DNA of 64,000 nucleotides from JBAYGJ01 sp041666685. GTDB lineage: Bacteria; Patescibacteriota; Patescibacteriia; UBA10025; JAHIVO01. Shown in pieces: positions 27,134-35,707 of the stretch. The notes below the pieces were generated by a model. The model worked only from the letters and a program-made list of their open reading frames with translations, was not told the origin of the DNA and searched no databases. Position 1 is the first letter of the stretch. Each line of letters opens with the position of its first letter. The position numbers were made by a program, and so were the translations under genes. Location of the stretch: the NCBI GenBank assembly GCA_041666685.1, contig JBAYGJ010000001.1:43333-107332 (forward strand), given 5' to 3'.

Positions 27134-27159
27134 AGCCCGCCTCTGGGCTGAAATTTTTT
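27134..27159 (+). terminator. Possible terminator after dprA
   Basis: AGCCC (27134-27138) and GGGCT (27145-27149), followed by GAAATTTTTTA. It sits in a 116-nt, GC-rich gap with additional imperfect palindromes (27061-27135) between dprA and topA. It ends 8 nt before the topA start. Confidence 0.45.
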
Positions 27160-27167
27160 ACCTGATT

Positions 27168-29447
27168 ATGGCAAAAAAAGAACTCATAATTGTCGAGTCG
27201 CCGACCAAAGCCAAAACCATCTCCCGCTTTCTGGGGAGCAAGTTCCACGTGGAGGCGTCTTTTGGACATATCCGCGACCTACCGCGGTCAAAAATGGGCG
27301 TAGATACCGAACATAACTTCCAGCCGCAATACATCATCCCCCGCGACAAGCAGAAGACACTGACTAAATTACGGAAGCTGGCCCTCGCATCCCCTACCAT
27401 CTATTTCGCAACTGACGAAGATCGCGAAGGCGAGGCAATTTCCTGGCATCTCCTGGAATCATTCAAAACTGACAAAAAAAATACCAAGAATCCCGTTGAC
27501 CCAGCGGCCATAGACGCAAAAGCGAAAAGGATCGTGTTCCACGAGATCACCGAGAAGGCCATCAATGAAGCGCTCAAGAATCCCCGCCAGCTGGACATGC
27601 ACCTGGTGGACGCCCAACAAGCCCGCCGCATCCTCGACCGTCTGGTAGGCTACGAACTGTCACCCTTTCTCTGGAAAAAGGTGGCCAAAGGACTGTCTGC
27701 CGGACGCGTCCAATCAGTCGCGCTGCGGCTTATCGTGGAGCGCCAGCGGGAAATCGACGCCTTCAAACCGGAAGAATACTGGACGATTGAGGCAGTATTC
27801 CACAAGCAAAAAGGCGAAGCCATCGACATCAAGGCAAAATTATACAAGGAGAACGGGAAATCACTGGAAAAATTCGCCATAAAAAACGGCCAGGAAGCGG
27901 ATACGCTGCTGAAAAAACTGAAGGATGCAAAATATTCCGTGGCCGATGTCCAGGCAAAAGAATCGAAAAAGAATCCTCCTTCCCCGTTTACCACTTCGAC
28001 ACTGCAGCAGGAAGCGAACCGGCGTTTCGGATTCTCGGCCAGACAGACCATGATGCTGGCCCAGCAACTGTACGAAGGTGTTGACCTGGGCAATAACCGG
28101 CGCGAAGGCTTGATCACGTACATGCGTACGGATTCGCTCAACCTGTCAGACAAATTCCTTACAGAATCAAAAGAATTCCTTACTAAATCGTTTGGGGGGA
28201 AATACTCACTGGCGGAACCCCGGAAATTCAAGGCCAAATCCAAATTGGCACAGGAAGCCCACGAAGCCATCCGGCCGACTGAAGTCATCAACACTCCTGA
28301 CGCCGTCCAAACGTTTCTTGACCCGAGGCAGCTGAAACTGTATGAACTGGTTTGGCAGCGTGCCGTTGCCAGCCAAATGCCTGAAGCGATCATGAATAAC
28401 GTGACCATCGACATTAACGACGATTCAAACACCTACACGTTCCGGACCACCGGCTCCACCATCAAATTCGACGGCTTCATGAAAGTATATAACCTGGTCA
28501 AAGAAAATGCCGTACCAGTCGTCGAATCCGGAGAACCGCTTGATGCGAGCAAAATCGAGCCAATCCAGCACTTTACCGAACCGCCCGCGCAATATTCTGA
28601 AGCCGGCCTGGTCCATGCCCTGGAAGAAAGGGATATCGGTCGGCCATCGACCTACGCACCGACTATCGCCACCCTTATCGAACGCAATTATGTAAACAAG
28701 GAACAGGGCCGATTGAAACCCACTGAGATCGGGTTCCTCGTCTGCGACGTACTGACTGAACATTTTTCCGCCATAATGGACTATGCATTTACCGCCCACA
28801 TGGAAGACGACCTGGATTCTATCGCCAGCGGTCTCAAGGAATGGGTACCGGTCATCAAAGAATTTTACGACCCTTTTAAAGAAAACCTTATGAAAAAGCA
28901 CGAAGAGGTGGCAAAATCCGAAATGACGTCAGACGTTGTCTGTGATAAATGCGGCAAACCCATGGTAATCAAAATGAGCCGGTTCGGCAAATTTCTCGCC
29001 TGTACCGGATATCCGGAATGCCGGAACACCAAACCTCTCGACCAGAATGGTGCAGTCGCGGAACACCCGCCGGAACACCAGACGGAGGAAAAATGCGATA
29101 AATGCGGATCGCCCTTTGTCCTGAAGCACGGACGGTTTGGGCCATTCTTTGCCTGCTCTGCCTATCCTAAATGCAAGAATATTAAAAATATTCAGCAAAA
29201 AACCGGCGTGACCTGCCCCCAATGCAGCCAGGGTGATATTATCGCCAAACGGTCTCGGCAGGGACGGACATTCTACGCCTGCAATCGGTATCCAGAATGC
29301 AAATTCGCACTCTGGTCCAAACCGACTGGCGAAAAATGCCCGACCTGCAGCTCGCTCCTCGTCTTCGCGGCCGGCGGCAAAGCGCGCTGCTCAAACAAAG
29401 AGTGCAAGTTTGAAAAAATTTCCGATGATCAAAAAACAGATGAATAA
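27168..29447 (+). CDS. topA: DNA topoisomerase I
   Basis: 759 residues. Type IA topoisomerase relaxing negative supercoils. Toprim domain: LIIVESPTKAKTI with the catalytic Glu, then ATDEDREGEAISWHL with the acidic triad. The cap and active-site domain has GRVQSVALRLI and the catalytic Tyr in GLITYMRTDS (~residue 317). Next is GRPSTYAPTI. The C-terminus holds four zinc ribbons: CDKCGKP..CTGYPEC, CDKCGSP..CSAYPKC, CPQCSQG..CNRYPEC and CPTCSSL..CSNKEC. Four ribbons is a full complement. The last eight bases overlap the next gene. Confidence 0.96.
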   Translation: MAKKELIIVESPTKAKTISRFLGSKFHVEASFGHIRDLPRSKMGVDTEHNFQPQYIIPRDKQKTLTKLRKLALASPTIYFATDEDREGEAISWHLLESFKTDKKNTKNPVDPAAIDAKAKRIVFHEITEKAINEALKNPRQLDMHLVDAQQARRILDRLVGYELSPFLWKKVAKGLSAGRVQSVALRLIVERQREIDAFKPEEYWTIEAVFHKQKGEAIDIKAKLYKENGKSLEKFAIKNGQEADTLLKKLKDAKYSVADVQAKESKKNPPSPFTTSTLQQEANRRFGFSARQTMMLAQQLYEGVDLGNNRREGLITYMRTDSLNLSDKFLTESKEFLTKSFGGKYSLAEPRKFKAKSKLAQEAHEAIRPTEVINTPDAVQTFLDPRQLKLYELVWQRAVASQMPEAIMNNVTIDINDDSNTYTFRTTGSTIKFDGFMKVYNLVKENAVPVVESGEPLDASKIEPIQHFTEPPAQYSEAGLVHALEERDIGRPSTYAPTIATLIERNYVNKEQGRLKPTEIGFLVCDVLTEHFSAIMDYAFTAHMEDDLDSIASGLKEWVPVIKEFYDPFKENLMKKHEEVAKSEMTSDVVCDKCGKPMVIKMSRFGKFLACTGYPECRNTKPLDQNGAVAEHPPEHQTEEKCDKCGSPFVLKHGRFGPFFACSAYPKCKNIKNIQQKTGVTCPQCSQGDIIAKRSRQGRTFYACNRYPECKFALWSKPTGEKCPTCSSLLVFAAGGKARCSNKECKFEKISDDQKTDE

Positions 29448-30387
29448 AATCCTCGTTACCGGTGCGGCCGGACAGGTCGGCTCAGTATTAGTTCCCGCAT
29501 TGCAAAAAAAATTCGGCGCTGACACTGTCATTGCCGGCATCATGAAAACTGCCCCCCTCGATACACATGTCCATACGGAACGCGTGGATACGACGGACAG
29601 GGCCTCAATACACAACGTAATCCAGAAGCACGGCATCTCCACCATCTATCACCTGGCTGGCATGCTTTCAGCTGCCAGCGAAAAAGATCCGGAGAAGTCC
29701 TGGCAGGTAAATTTCGTCGGACTGAAGAATATCCTGGATCTATCGCGCGAGATGAATATTGCAAAAGTTTTCTGGCTAAGCTCCATCGCCGCTTTCGGGC
29801 CTAACACGCCAAAAGACCTGACGCCGCAGTCTACCATCCTCGAGCCCTCTACTATGTACGGCGTAGCCAAGGTAGCCGGTGAACTGTTATGCAATTATTA
29901 CCACCATCGGTACAAGCTTGACGTGCGCAGTCTGCGCTATCCCGGCCTGATCAGCCACGCCGCTCCGCCGTCAGACGGCACCACGGAATACTCAATCTCG
30001 ATGTTTTATGCGGCATTGCAGCGCCAGCCGTTCAGCTGCTTCCTGAAAGAGGACACAGCGCTACCAATGATGTATATGGATGACGCGGTCAAAGCGACAA
30101 TCGACCTTATGGAAGCTGATCCGGAAAAATTGACTGTCCGTACCAGCTATAATGTCACGGCATTTAGCTTTACTCCGGCTGAGCTGGCCGATTTGATAAA
30201 AAAAGAAGTTCCGGATTTCACCGTAACGTATCAACCGGACTTCCACCAAGCCATCGCCGACTCCTGGCCCAAGAGCATTGACGATGCTCAGGCACGCCAA
30301 GACTGGGGCTGGCTACCTGACTATGACCTGCAGAAGATGGTCGCAGATATGTTCAAACATCTGAAAAAGAAGCTCAACGTCGTATAG
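29440..30387 (+). CDS. tdh: L-threonine 3-dehydrogenase-like protein (epimerase/SDR type)
   Basis: 315 residues from ATG at 29440, overlapping topA by 8 nt. Extended short-chain dehydrogenase fold: ILVTGAAGQVGSVLVPAL (NAD-binding loop), FWLSSIAAFGPNTPKDLTPQ, and the catalytic Tyr/Lys in STMYGVAKVAGE. The pattern LRYPGLISHAAPPSDGTTEY, LPMMYMDDAVKATID, YNVTAFSFTPAELA and IADSWPKSIDDAQARQDWGW is characteristic of the GalE-like threonine dehydrogenases, which oxidise L-threonine to 2-amino-3-ketobutyrate. An unusual point is the second strand, which reads VIAGIMK, where this family normally has an Asp (V-I-A-S-D-I) that holds the NAD ribose. No 2-amino-3-ketobutyrate ligase (kbl) adjoins it. Cofactor use and activity are therefore uncertain. 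Confidence 0.82.
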   Translation: MNKILVTGAAGQVGSVLVPALQKKFGADTVIAGIMKTAPLDTHVHTERVDTTDRASIHNVIQKHGISTIYHLAGMLSAASEKDPEKSWQVNFVGLKNILDLSREMNIAKVFWLSSIAAFGPNTPKDLTPQSTILEPSTMYGVAKVAGELLCNYYHHRYKLDVRSLRYPGLISHAAPPSDGTTEYSISMFYAALQRQPFSCFLKEDTALPMMYMDDAVKATIDLMEADPEKLTVRTSYNVTAFSFTPAELADLIKKEVPDFTVTYQPDFHQAIADSWPKSIDDAQARQDWGWLPDYDLQKMVADMFKHLKKKLNVV

Positions 30388-30446
30388 CAAAAATCGCACG
30401 AGGCACAGCAGCCCCGGGTTGTCATTTTGTATTTCCGATATTTTCC

Positions 30447-32558
30447 TTACGTGCCGGCGGAAATCTGTTTATTGATATCCACGAGTAACTGCTGAATTGT
30501 CTCGTCGTCCGGCTTGATGCGCTGCGCCGCCTCTGCTGAAGTTTTTGCACCAACAAAATCGCCTTGTGCCTGCAGTACATAAGCGATATTTACGTCCGCC
30601 AGATAATTGTCCTGCTGTAACGATTTGGAAATACGGAAATTTTTTACTGCCTCATCCAATAATAATGCTGACCGGGCTTGTATTTCATTATTCGCAGACT
30701 GACTGTCAGCCTGCGCCTGTACGAGCAGGGCTCGGCCGAGATTCAAAAAGGCAATCGGGTTGGTCGGTTCTAACTCTGATAATTTTACATAAGCAGCCAT
30801 GGCCAATTGGTCGGCATTGCCGATGAGGTTACGGAGGTTATCATATAGGGACGCAGTCTGCTCGTACACCATGGCATTATCCGGATCCGTCTCACGGGCC
30901 CGTTTTAGTGCATCAACCACAGCCTGGACGTCTGACTTGACCGCACCAGTATCTGGGCTTGATTGTCCAGCCTCCAATTGGGCTGCCGTCGCGTGGCCCT
31001 GCGCCAACGTAATCAGGTACCCAGGCTCATGAGGATTGTATGACGCGGCCATAACCAGGAGCGCCTCAATATCGCCGACCGGGGCCTGTTTCTGGATCAA
31101 TTCATTGGCCCGAAAGTAATACAGGTCAGCCAGCCAGTACCGAACTCCAAAATAGCCGGAGATCGCTACCAAACAGCTCAGTGCTGTTATACCAATTAAC
31201 GACCCTAACCAAGCGAAACGAAAGGGCTTCAACGCAAGGCGCCGTTCCGTGAGTGTGAACGGTCCGGCCAGGCGGAAGCTTATTCCCAGCCATAGCCACC
31301 ATAAAAAATAAAGGATGAAATTAAAGGGCGTCAGAAAATAGACTGCCATCAATCCTGCCCATACCAACAGGACAGTCATGGACCATACCCATTGGGTACC
31401 CCCAGCCTGCCAATCGGAGATAAATTTTTTGAAAACGCGGATAAAAAAATAAACGCAAAAAAATATTTGCACCGCCACGAAAACGATCCCCAGCTGAGAC
31501 AGCTGGCCCCACCATTCACTCCCGGATTTATTAAACCGTATGGCTGCGTTCGGTAAATCATTAAAACTGGCTGGGCGATATGTTTGAAAATCTTTGGTAA
31601 ATGTTTGCGGCCCCGTCCCCCACACCGGTGAGTGGCGGATACTTTGCCAGGCAATATCCATCGAAGACCTCTGGTCCAGAACAAGCGTCGTACTCGTCTG
31701 GGCGCCGGTTAACTGGGAAAAATTCACCAACAATCCCGCAGCCAGCAGAATGATAGCAGCCAGCGGGGCGATAATATCTGTTTTGCTGAATTTTTTTGCG
31801 TGCCATGAAACCGCGATTGAAAATAAAAATAAGCCAATCAGAGATATATACGTAGCCATGGCCTTGCCGGACAGCATAACCAGCACCAACTGCACCAAAA
31901 CGCACCCTCCCCAAAATATTTTCCAGTACTTGCCTCTGCTTTGCCACAGCAATGACAATGCAATGATCGAGCATAAAGAGGCGACTATTGCCACTGTCAC
32001 TGATGATGAGGCGACCAAATTGAAACGAACATCATGAGTCATGGTCCATGGCAGCATATAGAGTCCGTAAATTTGGAAAACACTCAACAGCGAAACAGCC
32101 GTAACAGCAATAGTAAACGCCCTGACCAGCCAGCCCCAGTCATCTACATTTCGTGTCGTATATATTAGCAGGAAAAAGAAGATCATAAACGATACCTGAC
32201 TTACGCCGTTTCCGCTAAAAGCACCGCCAGACCCGAACAGGCTCACATAATGATTTTGAGAAAAAACCACACTAACCAAAATACACAGGAACAAAATTGC
32301 CGTCAGCCAAAACGCGTGATGTGAAAAAAACCGCAATTCCCGCCGGTTAATCATGTTCACCATAAGTACTGCCGCTGCAATAAATACAACCAGGGAAAAT
32401 AACACGGTTTTATTGAGCTCCTGGGGGAAATTTCCGACCGGCAGGAAAAAAACAGGCATAAGACATACCAGCCCGCGGACGATCCACCGCACTATCCGTA
32501 GTTCATTTCCCTCCGAACGAAAACCGACCCATCGTTTAATGGATTCAATCACTGACAT
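30447..32558 (-). CDS. O-antigen ligase/polymerase-like membrane protein with C-terminal TPRs
   Basis: 703 residues. About ten or more TM helices in residues 20-460 (for example VCLMPVFFLPVG, FWLTAILFLCILVSVVF, QVSFMIFFFLLIY). The periplasmic-loop motif DIAWQSIRHSPVWGTGPQTF is typical of the Wzy_C/O-antigen ligase superfamily, which joins or polymerises lipid-linked glycans outside the membrane. The C-terminal ~220 residues are TPR-like repeats (ALKRARETDPDNAMVYEQTA, KLSELEPTNPIAFLNLGRAL, FVGAKTSAEAAQRIKPDDE). The same layout is frequent in CPR genomes, where the glycan is not defined. The gene starts one base after the parB stop, so it belongs to the parA-parB operon. It is convergent with tdh; the 59-nt gap holds no clear terminator. 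Confidence 0.82.
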   Translation of the reverse strand: MSVIESIKRWVGFRSEGNELRIVRWIVRGLVCLMPVFFLPVGNFPQELNKTVLFSLVVFIAAAVLMVNMINRRELRFFSHHAFWLTAILFLCILVSVVFSQNHYVSLFGSGGAFSGNGVSQVSFMIFFFLLIYTTRNVDDWGWLVRAFTIAVTAVSLLSVFQIYGLYMLPWTMTHDVRFNLVASSSVTVAIVASLCSIIALSLLWQSRGKYWKIFWGGCVLVQLVLVMLSGKAMATYISLIGLFLFSIAVSWHAKKFSKTDIIAPLAAIILLAAGLLVNFSQLTGAQTSTTLVLDQRSSMDIAWQSIRHSPVWGTGPQTFTKDFQTYRPASFNDLPNAAIRFNKSGSEWWGQLSQLGIVFVAVQIFFCVYFFIRVFKKFISDWQAGGTQWVWSMTVLLVWAGLMAVYFLTPFNFILYFLWWLWLGISFRLAGPFTLTERRLALKPFRFAWLGSLIGITALSCLVAISGYFGVRYWLADLYYFRANELIQKQAPVGDIEALLVMAASYNPHEPGYLITLAQGHATAAQLEAGQSSPDTGAVKSDVQAVVDALKRARETDPDNAMVYEQTASLYDNLRNLIGNADQLAMAAYVKLSELEPTNPIAFLNLGRALLVQAQADSQSANNEIQARSALLLDEAVKNFRISKSLQQDNYLADVNIAYVLQAQGDFVGAKTSAEAAQRIKPDDETIQQLLVDINKQISAGT

Positions 32559-32559
32559 G

Positions 32560-33414
32560 CTAATTGGATATTTTACGAATAATTGCCTGCAATTCTTCTG
32601 CCGAATAAAAATGCACGGTTATGGTTCCACGTTTCCCTTTGCGCCTGATTTCGACTTTCGTGCCCAATGCTGCCTGCAACACGTCCTCTTTCTCTAGCAT
32701 ATTCGGATCTTTGGACCTCCGGGCGTGCTGGCGGACTGACACACGCCTGGCCTGGGATTCGGCAATCCTAACCGACAAGCCGCTTTTCAATATTTCCTTA
32801 AACAGCTTTTCCCGTTCAACTGCCGTTTCCACGCCCAGGAGGGCTTTGGCGTGACCTTCGGTCAGTTTCCCTTCAGCCAAGGCTTGCTGCATCTCGCTCG
32901 GCAAGGTCAAGAGCCGCAATGAATTCGTGACGGTTACGCGATTCTGCCCGACTTTCTTCCCCACTTCATCCTGCGTGAGGTTGAATTCGTCGATCAATCG
33001 CTGGAAGCCCCTGGCACGCTCGATTGGATTCAGACTTTGACGCTGTACGTTTTCCACGATGGCCAGCTCAAGTTTTTCCTGCTCAGTCGCCGTCCGGATG
33101 ACTGCCGGGACTTTTTTCAGGCCGAGCAGTTTGGCTGCCCGCAATCGCCGCTCACCGGCAATCAGTTGGTAGCCCCCGCGCGCATTGATTACTACGAGCG
33201 GCTGGATAATTCCATGAATTTTTATTGAATTCATCAGGTCTTCCAATGCCGCCCGGTCAAAAGTAAAACGGGGCTGGTGGGGATTCGGCTGGATGTCATT
33301 GATCGGCAGCTCATTGGTGCCCTGGCTGACCACCGGCTCCTCTGCCACCGTACGCTCGGCGTTTCGGGGTGGTATTAAGGAATTCAAACCTCTGCCTAAG
33401 CCGGTTCTGTTCAT
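32560..33414 (-). CDS. parB: Chromosome partitioning protein ParB
   Basis: 284 residues, complete. Family start GLGRGLNSLIPPRN (ParA-stimulating tail), then the ParB/Srx CTPase domain with NPHQPRFTFD, IIQPLVVINARGGYQLIAGE, GERRLRAAKLLG and VENVQRQSLNPIERARGF. A helix-turn-helix (LTQDEVGKKVGQNRVTVTNSLRLL, parS binding) and C-terminal dimerisation region (~225-284) follow. ParB loads on parS and slides as a CTP clamp. No sequence close to the consensus parS (TGTTTCACGTGAAACA) was noticed in this window. It sits 5 nt after parA. Confidence 0.95.
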   Translation of the reverse strand: MNRTGLGRGLNSLIPPRNAERTVAEEPVVSQGTNELPINDIQPNPHQPRFTFDRAALEDLMNSIKIHGIIQPLVVINARGGYQLIAGERRLRAAKLLGLKKVPAVIRTATEQEKLELAIVENVQRQSLNPIERARGFQRLIDEFNLTQDEVGKKVGQNRVTVTNSLRLLTLPSEMQQALAEGKLTEGHAKALLGVETAVEREKLFKEILKSGLSVRIAESQARRVSVRQHARRSKDPNMLEKEDVLQAALGTKVEIRRKGKRGTITVHFYSAEELQAIIRKISN

Positions 33415-33419
33415 ATGGT

Positions 33420-34202
33420 TTATAAAATTATTTCTTGTTCAATTATTTCACGGGCTAGACGCTCGTACGCTTTTCCGCCCGATGAACGGCGGTCGTAGTG
33501 CAGAATGCTCTTACCATAACTCGGCGCCTCCGCCAGCTGTACGTTGCGCGGGATAACCGTCCGGAATATTTTATTCGGGAAGAACTGATAGAGCTGATTG
33601 AAGACATCTTTCGACAGACGGCTCCGTTCGTCATACATAGTCATGACGGCGCCGAGGATTTGCAGACTTGGTTTGAGGTTTTGCCGGACGAGTTCGATGG
33701 TCTCCAGCAGCTGGCTCAATCCCTCTAAGGCATAATACTCTGTCTGAACGGGAATCAAGGCCTCATCCGCCGCCACTAGCCCATTCACCGTCAATAGACA
33801 CAAACTGGGTGGACAATCGATGATGATATAGTCATAATCATGCCGTATTTCCAATATGGCGTCGTGCAATCGGAATTCCCTGGTCTCCAGTTCCACCAGC
33901 TCGACACGAGCACCGGCCAAATCTACAGTTGCTGGCACCACCCGCAACCCATCTACTGAGGTCGGATGCGTCACATCACGGATAGAGACGTCACTAATCA
34001 ATGGGTGGTACACGCCCCGGTCAATTGATCGGTAATCAATGCCGATACCAGACGAAGCGTTGCCCTGGGGGTCCAAATCGATTAATAAGACGAATTTGCC
34101 GAGATGGGCCAGATAGGCCGCGACATTAACAGCAGTCGTGGTTTTCCCCACTCCGCCTTTCTGATTTACGATGGCAATTACTCGTGGCATAGGTGCACTC
34201 AT
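33420..34202 (-). CDS. parA: Chromosome partitioning ATPase ParA (Soj)
   Basis: 260 residues. Deviant Walker A KGGVGKTTTAVNVAAYLA, Walker A' LIDLDPQGNASSGIG, Walker B DYIIIDCPPSL, and PVQTEYYALEGLSQLLETI are canonical for ParA/Soj, the ATPase that moves ParB-parS complexes. The listed ATG (complement 34200-34202) overlaps the -10 box of the predicted promoter, so the second ATG at 34190 (MPRVIAIVNQKGGVG, 256 residues) is the likelier start. No Shine-Dalgarno precedes either. The message would then be nearly leaderless. Confidence 0.95.
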   Translation of the reverse strand: MSAPMPRVIAIVNQKGGVGKTTTAVNVAAYLAHLGKFVLLIDLDPQGNASSGIGIDYRSIDRGVYHPLISDVSIRDVTHPTSVDGLRVVPATVDLAGARVELVELETREFRLHDAILEIRHDYDYIIIDCPPSLCLLTVNGLVAADEALIPVQTEYYALEGLSQLLETIELVRQNLKPSLQILGAVMTMYDERSRLSKDVFNQLYQFFPNKIFRTVIPRNVQLAEAPSYGKSILHYDRRSSGGKAYERLAREIIEQEIIL

Positions 34203-34209
34203 TATAGCA
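34201..34209 (-). promoter_or_regulatory. Extended -10 promoter of parA
   Basis: Minus strand TGC-TATAAT (complement 34201-34209), an extended -10 element without a clear -35. It lies 10 nt upstream of the ATG at 34190. Confidence 0.5.
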
Positions 34210-34217
34210 AGAAATGA

Positions 34218-34246
34218 TTGACAAAAACAGCTTTTCCTTTTAAAAT
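34218..34246 (+). promoter_or_regulatory. Promoter of tRNA-Leu
   Basis: TTGACA (34218-34223), 17-bp spacer, TAAAAT (34241-34246). The tRNA starts about 85 nt after the predicted transcription start; a GC-rich foldable stretch (34271-34300) lies between. It is divergent from the parA promoter. Confidence 0.7.
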
Positions 34247-34337
34247 TGAGGCAATTGATAAAATCGAGCGACTCGCCCCGAGCGTTTGCGAGGGGCCTCG
34301 TATTTTCTGGAAATCTCGCATGCGAACGTTACCATAT

Positions 34338-34424
34338 GCCGGGATGGCGGAATTGGCAGACGCACAGGACTCAAAATCCTGCGACCGCAAGGTCATGGGA
34401 GTTCGACCCTCCCTCCCGGCACCA
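34338..34424 (+). tRNA. tRNA-Leu (anticodon CAA)
   Basis: Acceptor GCCGGGA/TCCCGGC, D arm, anticodon stem CAGGA/TCCTG with loop CTCAAAA (CAA, reading UUG), the long variable arm GACC-GCAA-GGTC expected for tRNA-Leu, T arm GGGAG-TTCGACC-CTCCC, discriminator A and encoded CCA (34422-34424). Confidence 0.95.
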
Positions 34425-34432
34425 ACATATTC

Positions 34433-34469
34433 AAAAAATACTCTTAAGAAATTCTGAAGAGTATTTTTT
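34433..34469. terminator. Bidirectional terminator between tRNA-Leu and tRNA-Met
   Basis: AAAAAATACTCTT (34433-34445) and AAGAGTATTTTTT (34457-34469) form a 13-bp stem with T runs in both directions. It serves the plus-strand tRNA-Leu and the minus-strand tRNA-fMet/tRNA-Met pair. Confidence 0.85.
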
Positions 34470-34489
34470 GAATCATAAGTTGTAACACC

Positions 34490-34566
34490 TGGTACCAGGG
34501 GTGGGAGTTGAACCCACGACCTTGGGCTTATGAGTCCCACGCTCTAACCAACTGAGCTACCCTGGC
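34490..34566 (-). tRNA. tRNA with CAT anticodon (elongator Met, or Ile2)
   Basis: Minus strand: GCCAGGG/CCCTGGT acceptor with G-U at the end, D arm GCTCAGTTGGTTAGAGC, anticodon stem TGGGA/GCCCA-like with loop CTCATAA (CAT), T arm GTGGG-TTCAACT-CCCAC, discriminator A, CCA encoded. The first acceptor pair differs from initiator tRNA. Elongator tRNA-Met is likely, but a lysidine-modified tRNA-Ile cannot be excluded from sequence alone. Confidence 0.9.
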
Positions 34567-34592
34567 CTACGTCAGGTGGGCGTCCGTTTTTT

Positions 34593-34667
34593 TGGTTGCC
34601 GGGGGGGGATTCGAACCCCCGACCTCGGGATTATGAGCCCCGCGAGCTGCCACTGCTCTACCCGGCG
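34593..34667 (-). tRNA. Initiator tRNA-fMet (anticodon CAT)
   Basis: Minus strand: CGCCGGG/CCCGGCA with the C1-A72 mismatch that marks bacterial initiator tRNA, a GGGG-rich anticodon stem with loop CTCATAA, T arm GGGGG-TTCGAAT-CCCCC, discriminator A, CCA encoded. It lies just upstream of the other CAT tRNA and is probably co-transcribed with it. Confidence 0.93.
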
Positions 34668-34680
34668 ACGAAGTATAGAA

Positions 34681-34696
34681 AAACCCTTATAAGGGT
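34681..34696. repeat. Perfect 16-bp palindrome
   Basis: AACCCTTATAAGGGTT, followed on the minus strand by TTTCT. It lies upstream of tRNA-fMet and 75 nt before the EamA promoter. It may be a terminator against leftward transcription or a binding site; nothing decides between them. Confidence 0.4.
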
Positions 34697-34770
34697 TCGC
34701 TGGCATTATAATGTACCGTTGGTAAATAAGCAAGCCTGTACCAGCATTTTTCCTTACGGAGCAGAACTCG

Positions 34771-34779
34771 TGTTATACT
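34771..34779 (+). promoter_or_regulatory. Extended -10 promoter of the EamA transporter gene
   Basis: TGT-TATACT (34771-34779), with no good -35. It is 24 nt upstream of the ATG at 34804. Confidence 0.5.
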
Positions 34780-34803
34780 AAATACATCTTCAAACATTGA
34801 TTT

Positions 34804-35703
34804 ATGACTCCATTACTTGGGTTACTTGCTGCATTTATCGCTTTTCTGGCCTGGGGATTTGGCGATTTTGCCATCCAGCGTTCGGTGCGGCACGTGGGCG
34901 CGGTGCCAGCGCTTTTCTTCATTGGTATTTTTGGTCTTGTCGGTTTACTGCCGTTCGTCTGGCAGGACCTCCCCCTCTTCTTCCACAAGGAGAATTTGGC
35001 AACGCTCCTATTCTTCACTGGCCTGGTGACATTCGTGTACGCAGTATTCTTTTTCCAAGCCCTGGGGAAAGGCAAAATTTCTATAGTAGAGCCAGTAATG
35101 AGCTTCGAACTGCCCCTGACCATACTCTTGGGCGTCTTAATAATTCACGAGGAACTTACTGGTTTGCAGTATTTTCTCGCCGTGATCATCTTTCTGGGCC
35201 TCATTGTCACCGTCGTGCAGCAGGAACCGCGACACTGGTGGAATTTTTTTCGCAAACGGCGGCCGCGCATTGAACGGGGCGTCATTCTCGCTGTTATCGC
35301 CGTAGCATTGTCCGCCGGAGCGAATGTACTAACCGGACGGCTGAGCCAGGAGTCAAAACCTATACTTGCGATCTGGGGCGTAAATGCCATCTATACAATC
35401 TGCTGCTTCGTTTGGATGCTGTGGCGCAAAGAAGTTCGGGATTCGTTCCGGCATGCATACAAGTATTGGCGACCAATCGTACTACAAGGGATCCTGGATA
35501 ATATTGCCTGGGTAAGTTTTGCCGTCGCCGTCCTGGTGCTCCCCATTTCAATTGCCATCGCTATTTCCGAAAGCTATATTGCACTTGGTATGCTGTTAGG
35601 CATCCTCATCAATAAGGAGCGCCTGCAACGCCACCAATACCTCGGCATTGCCGTAACACTCATAGCGGTAATCGTATTAGCCGTCATCAGCGCCAACAGC
35701 TAA
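34804..35703 (+). CDS. EamA/DMT family transporter
   Basis: 299 residues and about ten TM helices in two EamA halves (residues ~1-140 and ~155-298). The first half starts LLGLLAAFIAFLAWGFGDFA, and each half ends with a helix pair such as LTILLGVLIIHEELTGLQYFL and IAISESYIALGMLLGILINK, where the E-E-L/E-R-L after the TM is a usual family mark. Drug/metabolite exporters move amino acids, nucleotides or other metabolites; the substrate here is unknown. A basic loop (KRRPRIERG) separates the halves. Four bases separate it from the next gene. Confidence 0.88.
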   Translation: MTPLLGLLAAFIAFLAWGFGDFAIQRSVRHVGAVPALFFIGIFGLVGLLPFVWQDLPLFFHKENLATLLFFTGLVTFVYAVFFFQALGKGKISIVEPVMSFELPLTILLGVLIIHEELTGLQYFLAVIIFLGLIVTVVQQEPRHWWNFFRKRRPRIERGVILAVIAVALSAGANVLTGRLSQESKPILAIWGVNAIYTICCFVWMLWRKEVRDSFRHAYKYWRPIVLQGILDNIAWVSFAVAVLVLPISIAIAISESYIALGMLLGILINKERLQRHQYLGIAVTLIAVIVLAVISANS

Positions 35704-35707
35704 CGCT

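Noticed and set aside
27061..27135. GC-rich palindromic stretch between dprA and topA as a mobile element
   Set aside because: No terminal repeats or transposase remnants; treated as intergenic palindromes with a weak terminator.
30447..34202. Possible parS sites or replication origin near parAB
   Set aside because: No sequence near the parS consensus and no dnaA, dnaN or DnaA-box cluster was noticed; ParAB alone does not place the origin.
34218..34485. Two plus-strand ORFs across the tRNA-Leu gene
   Set aside because: They are translations of the tRNA itself, a common artefact.
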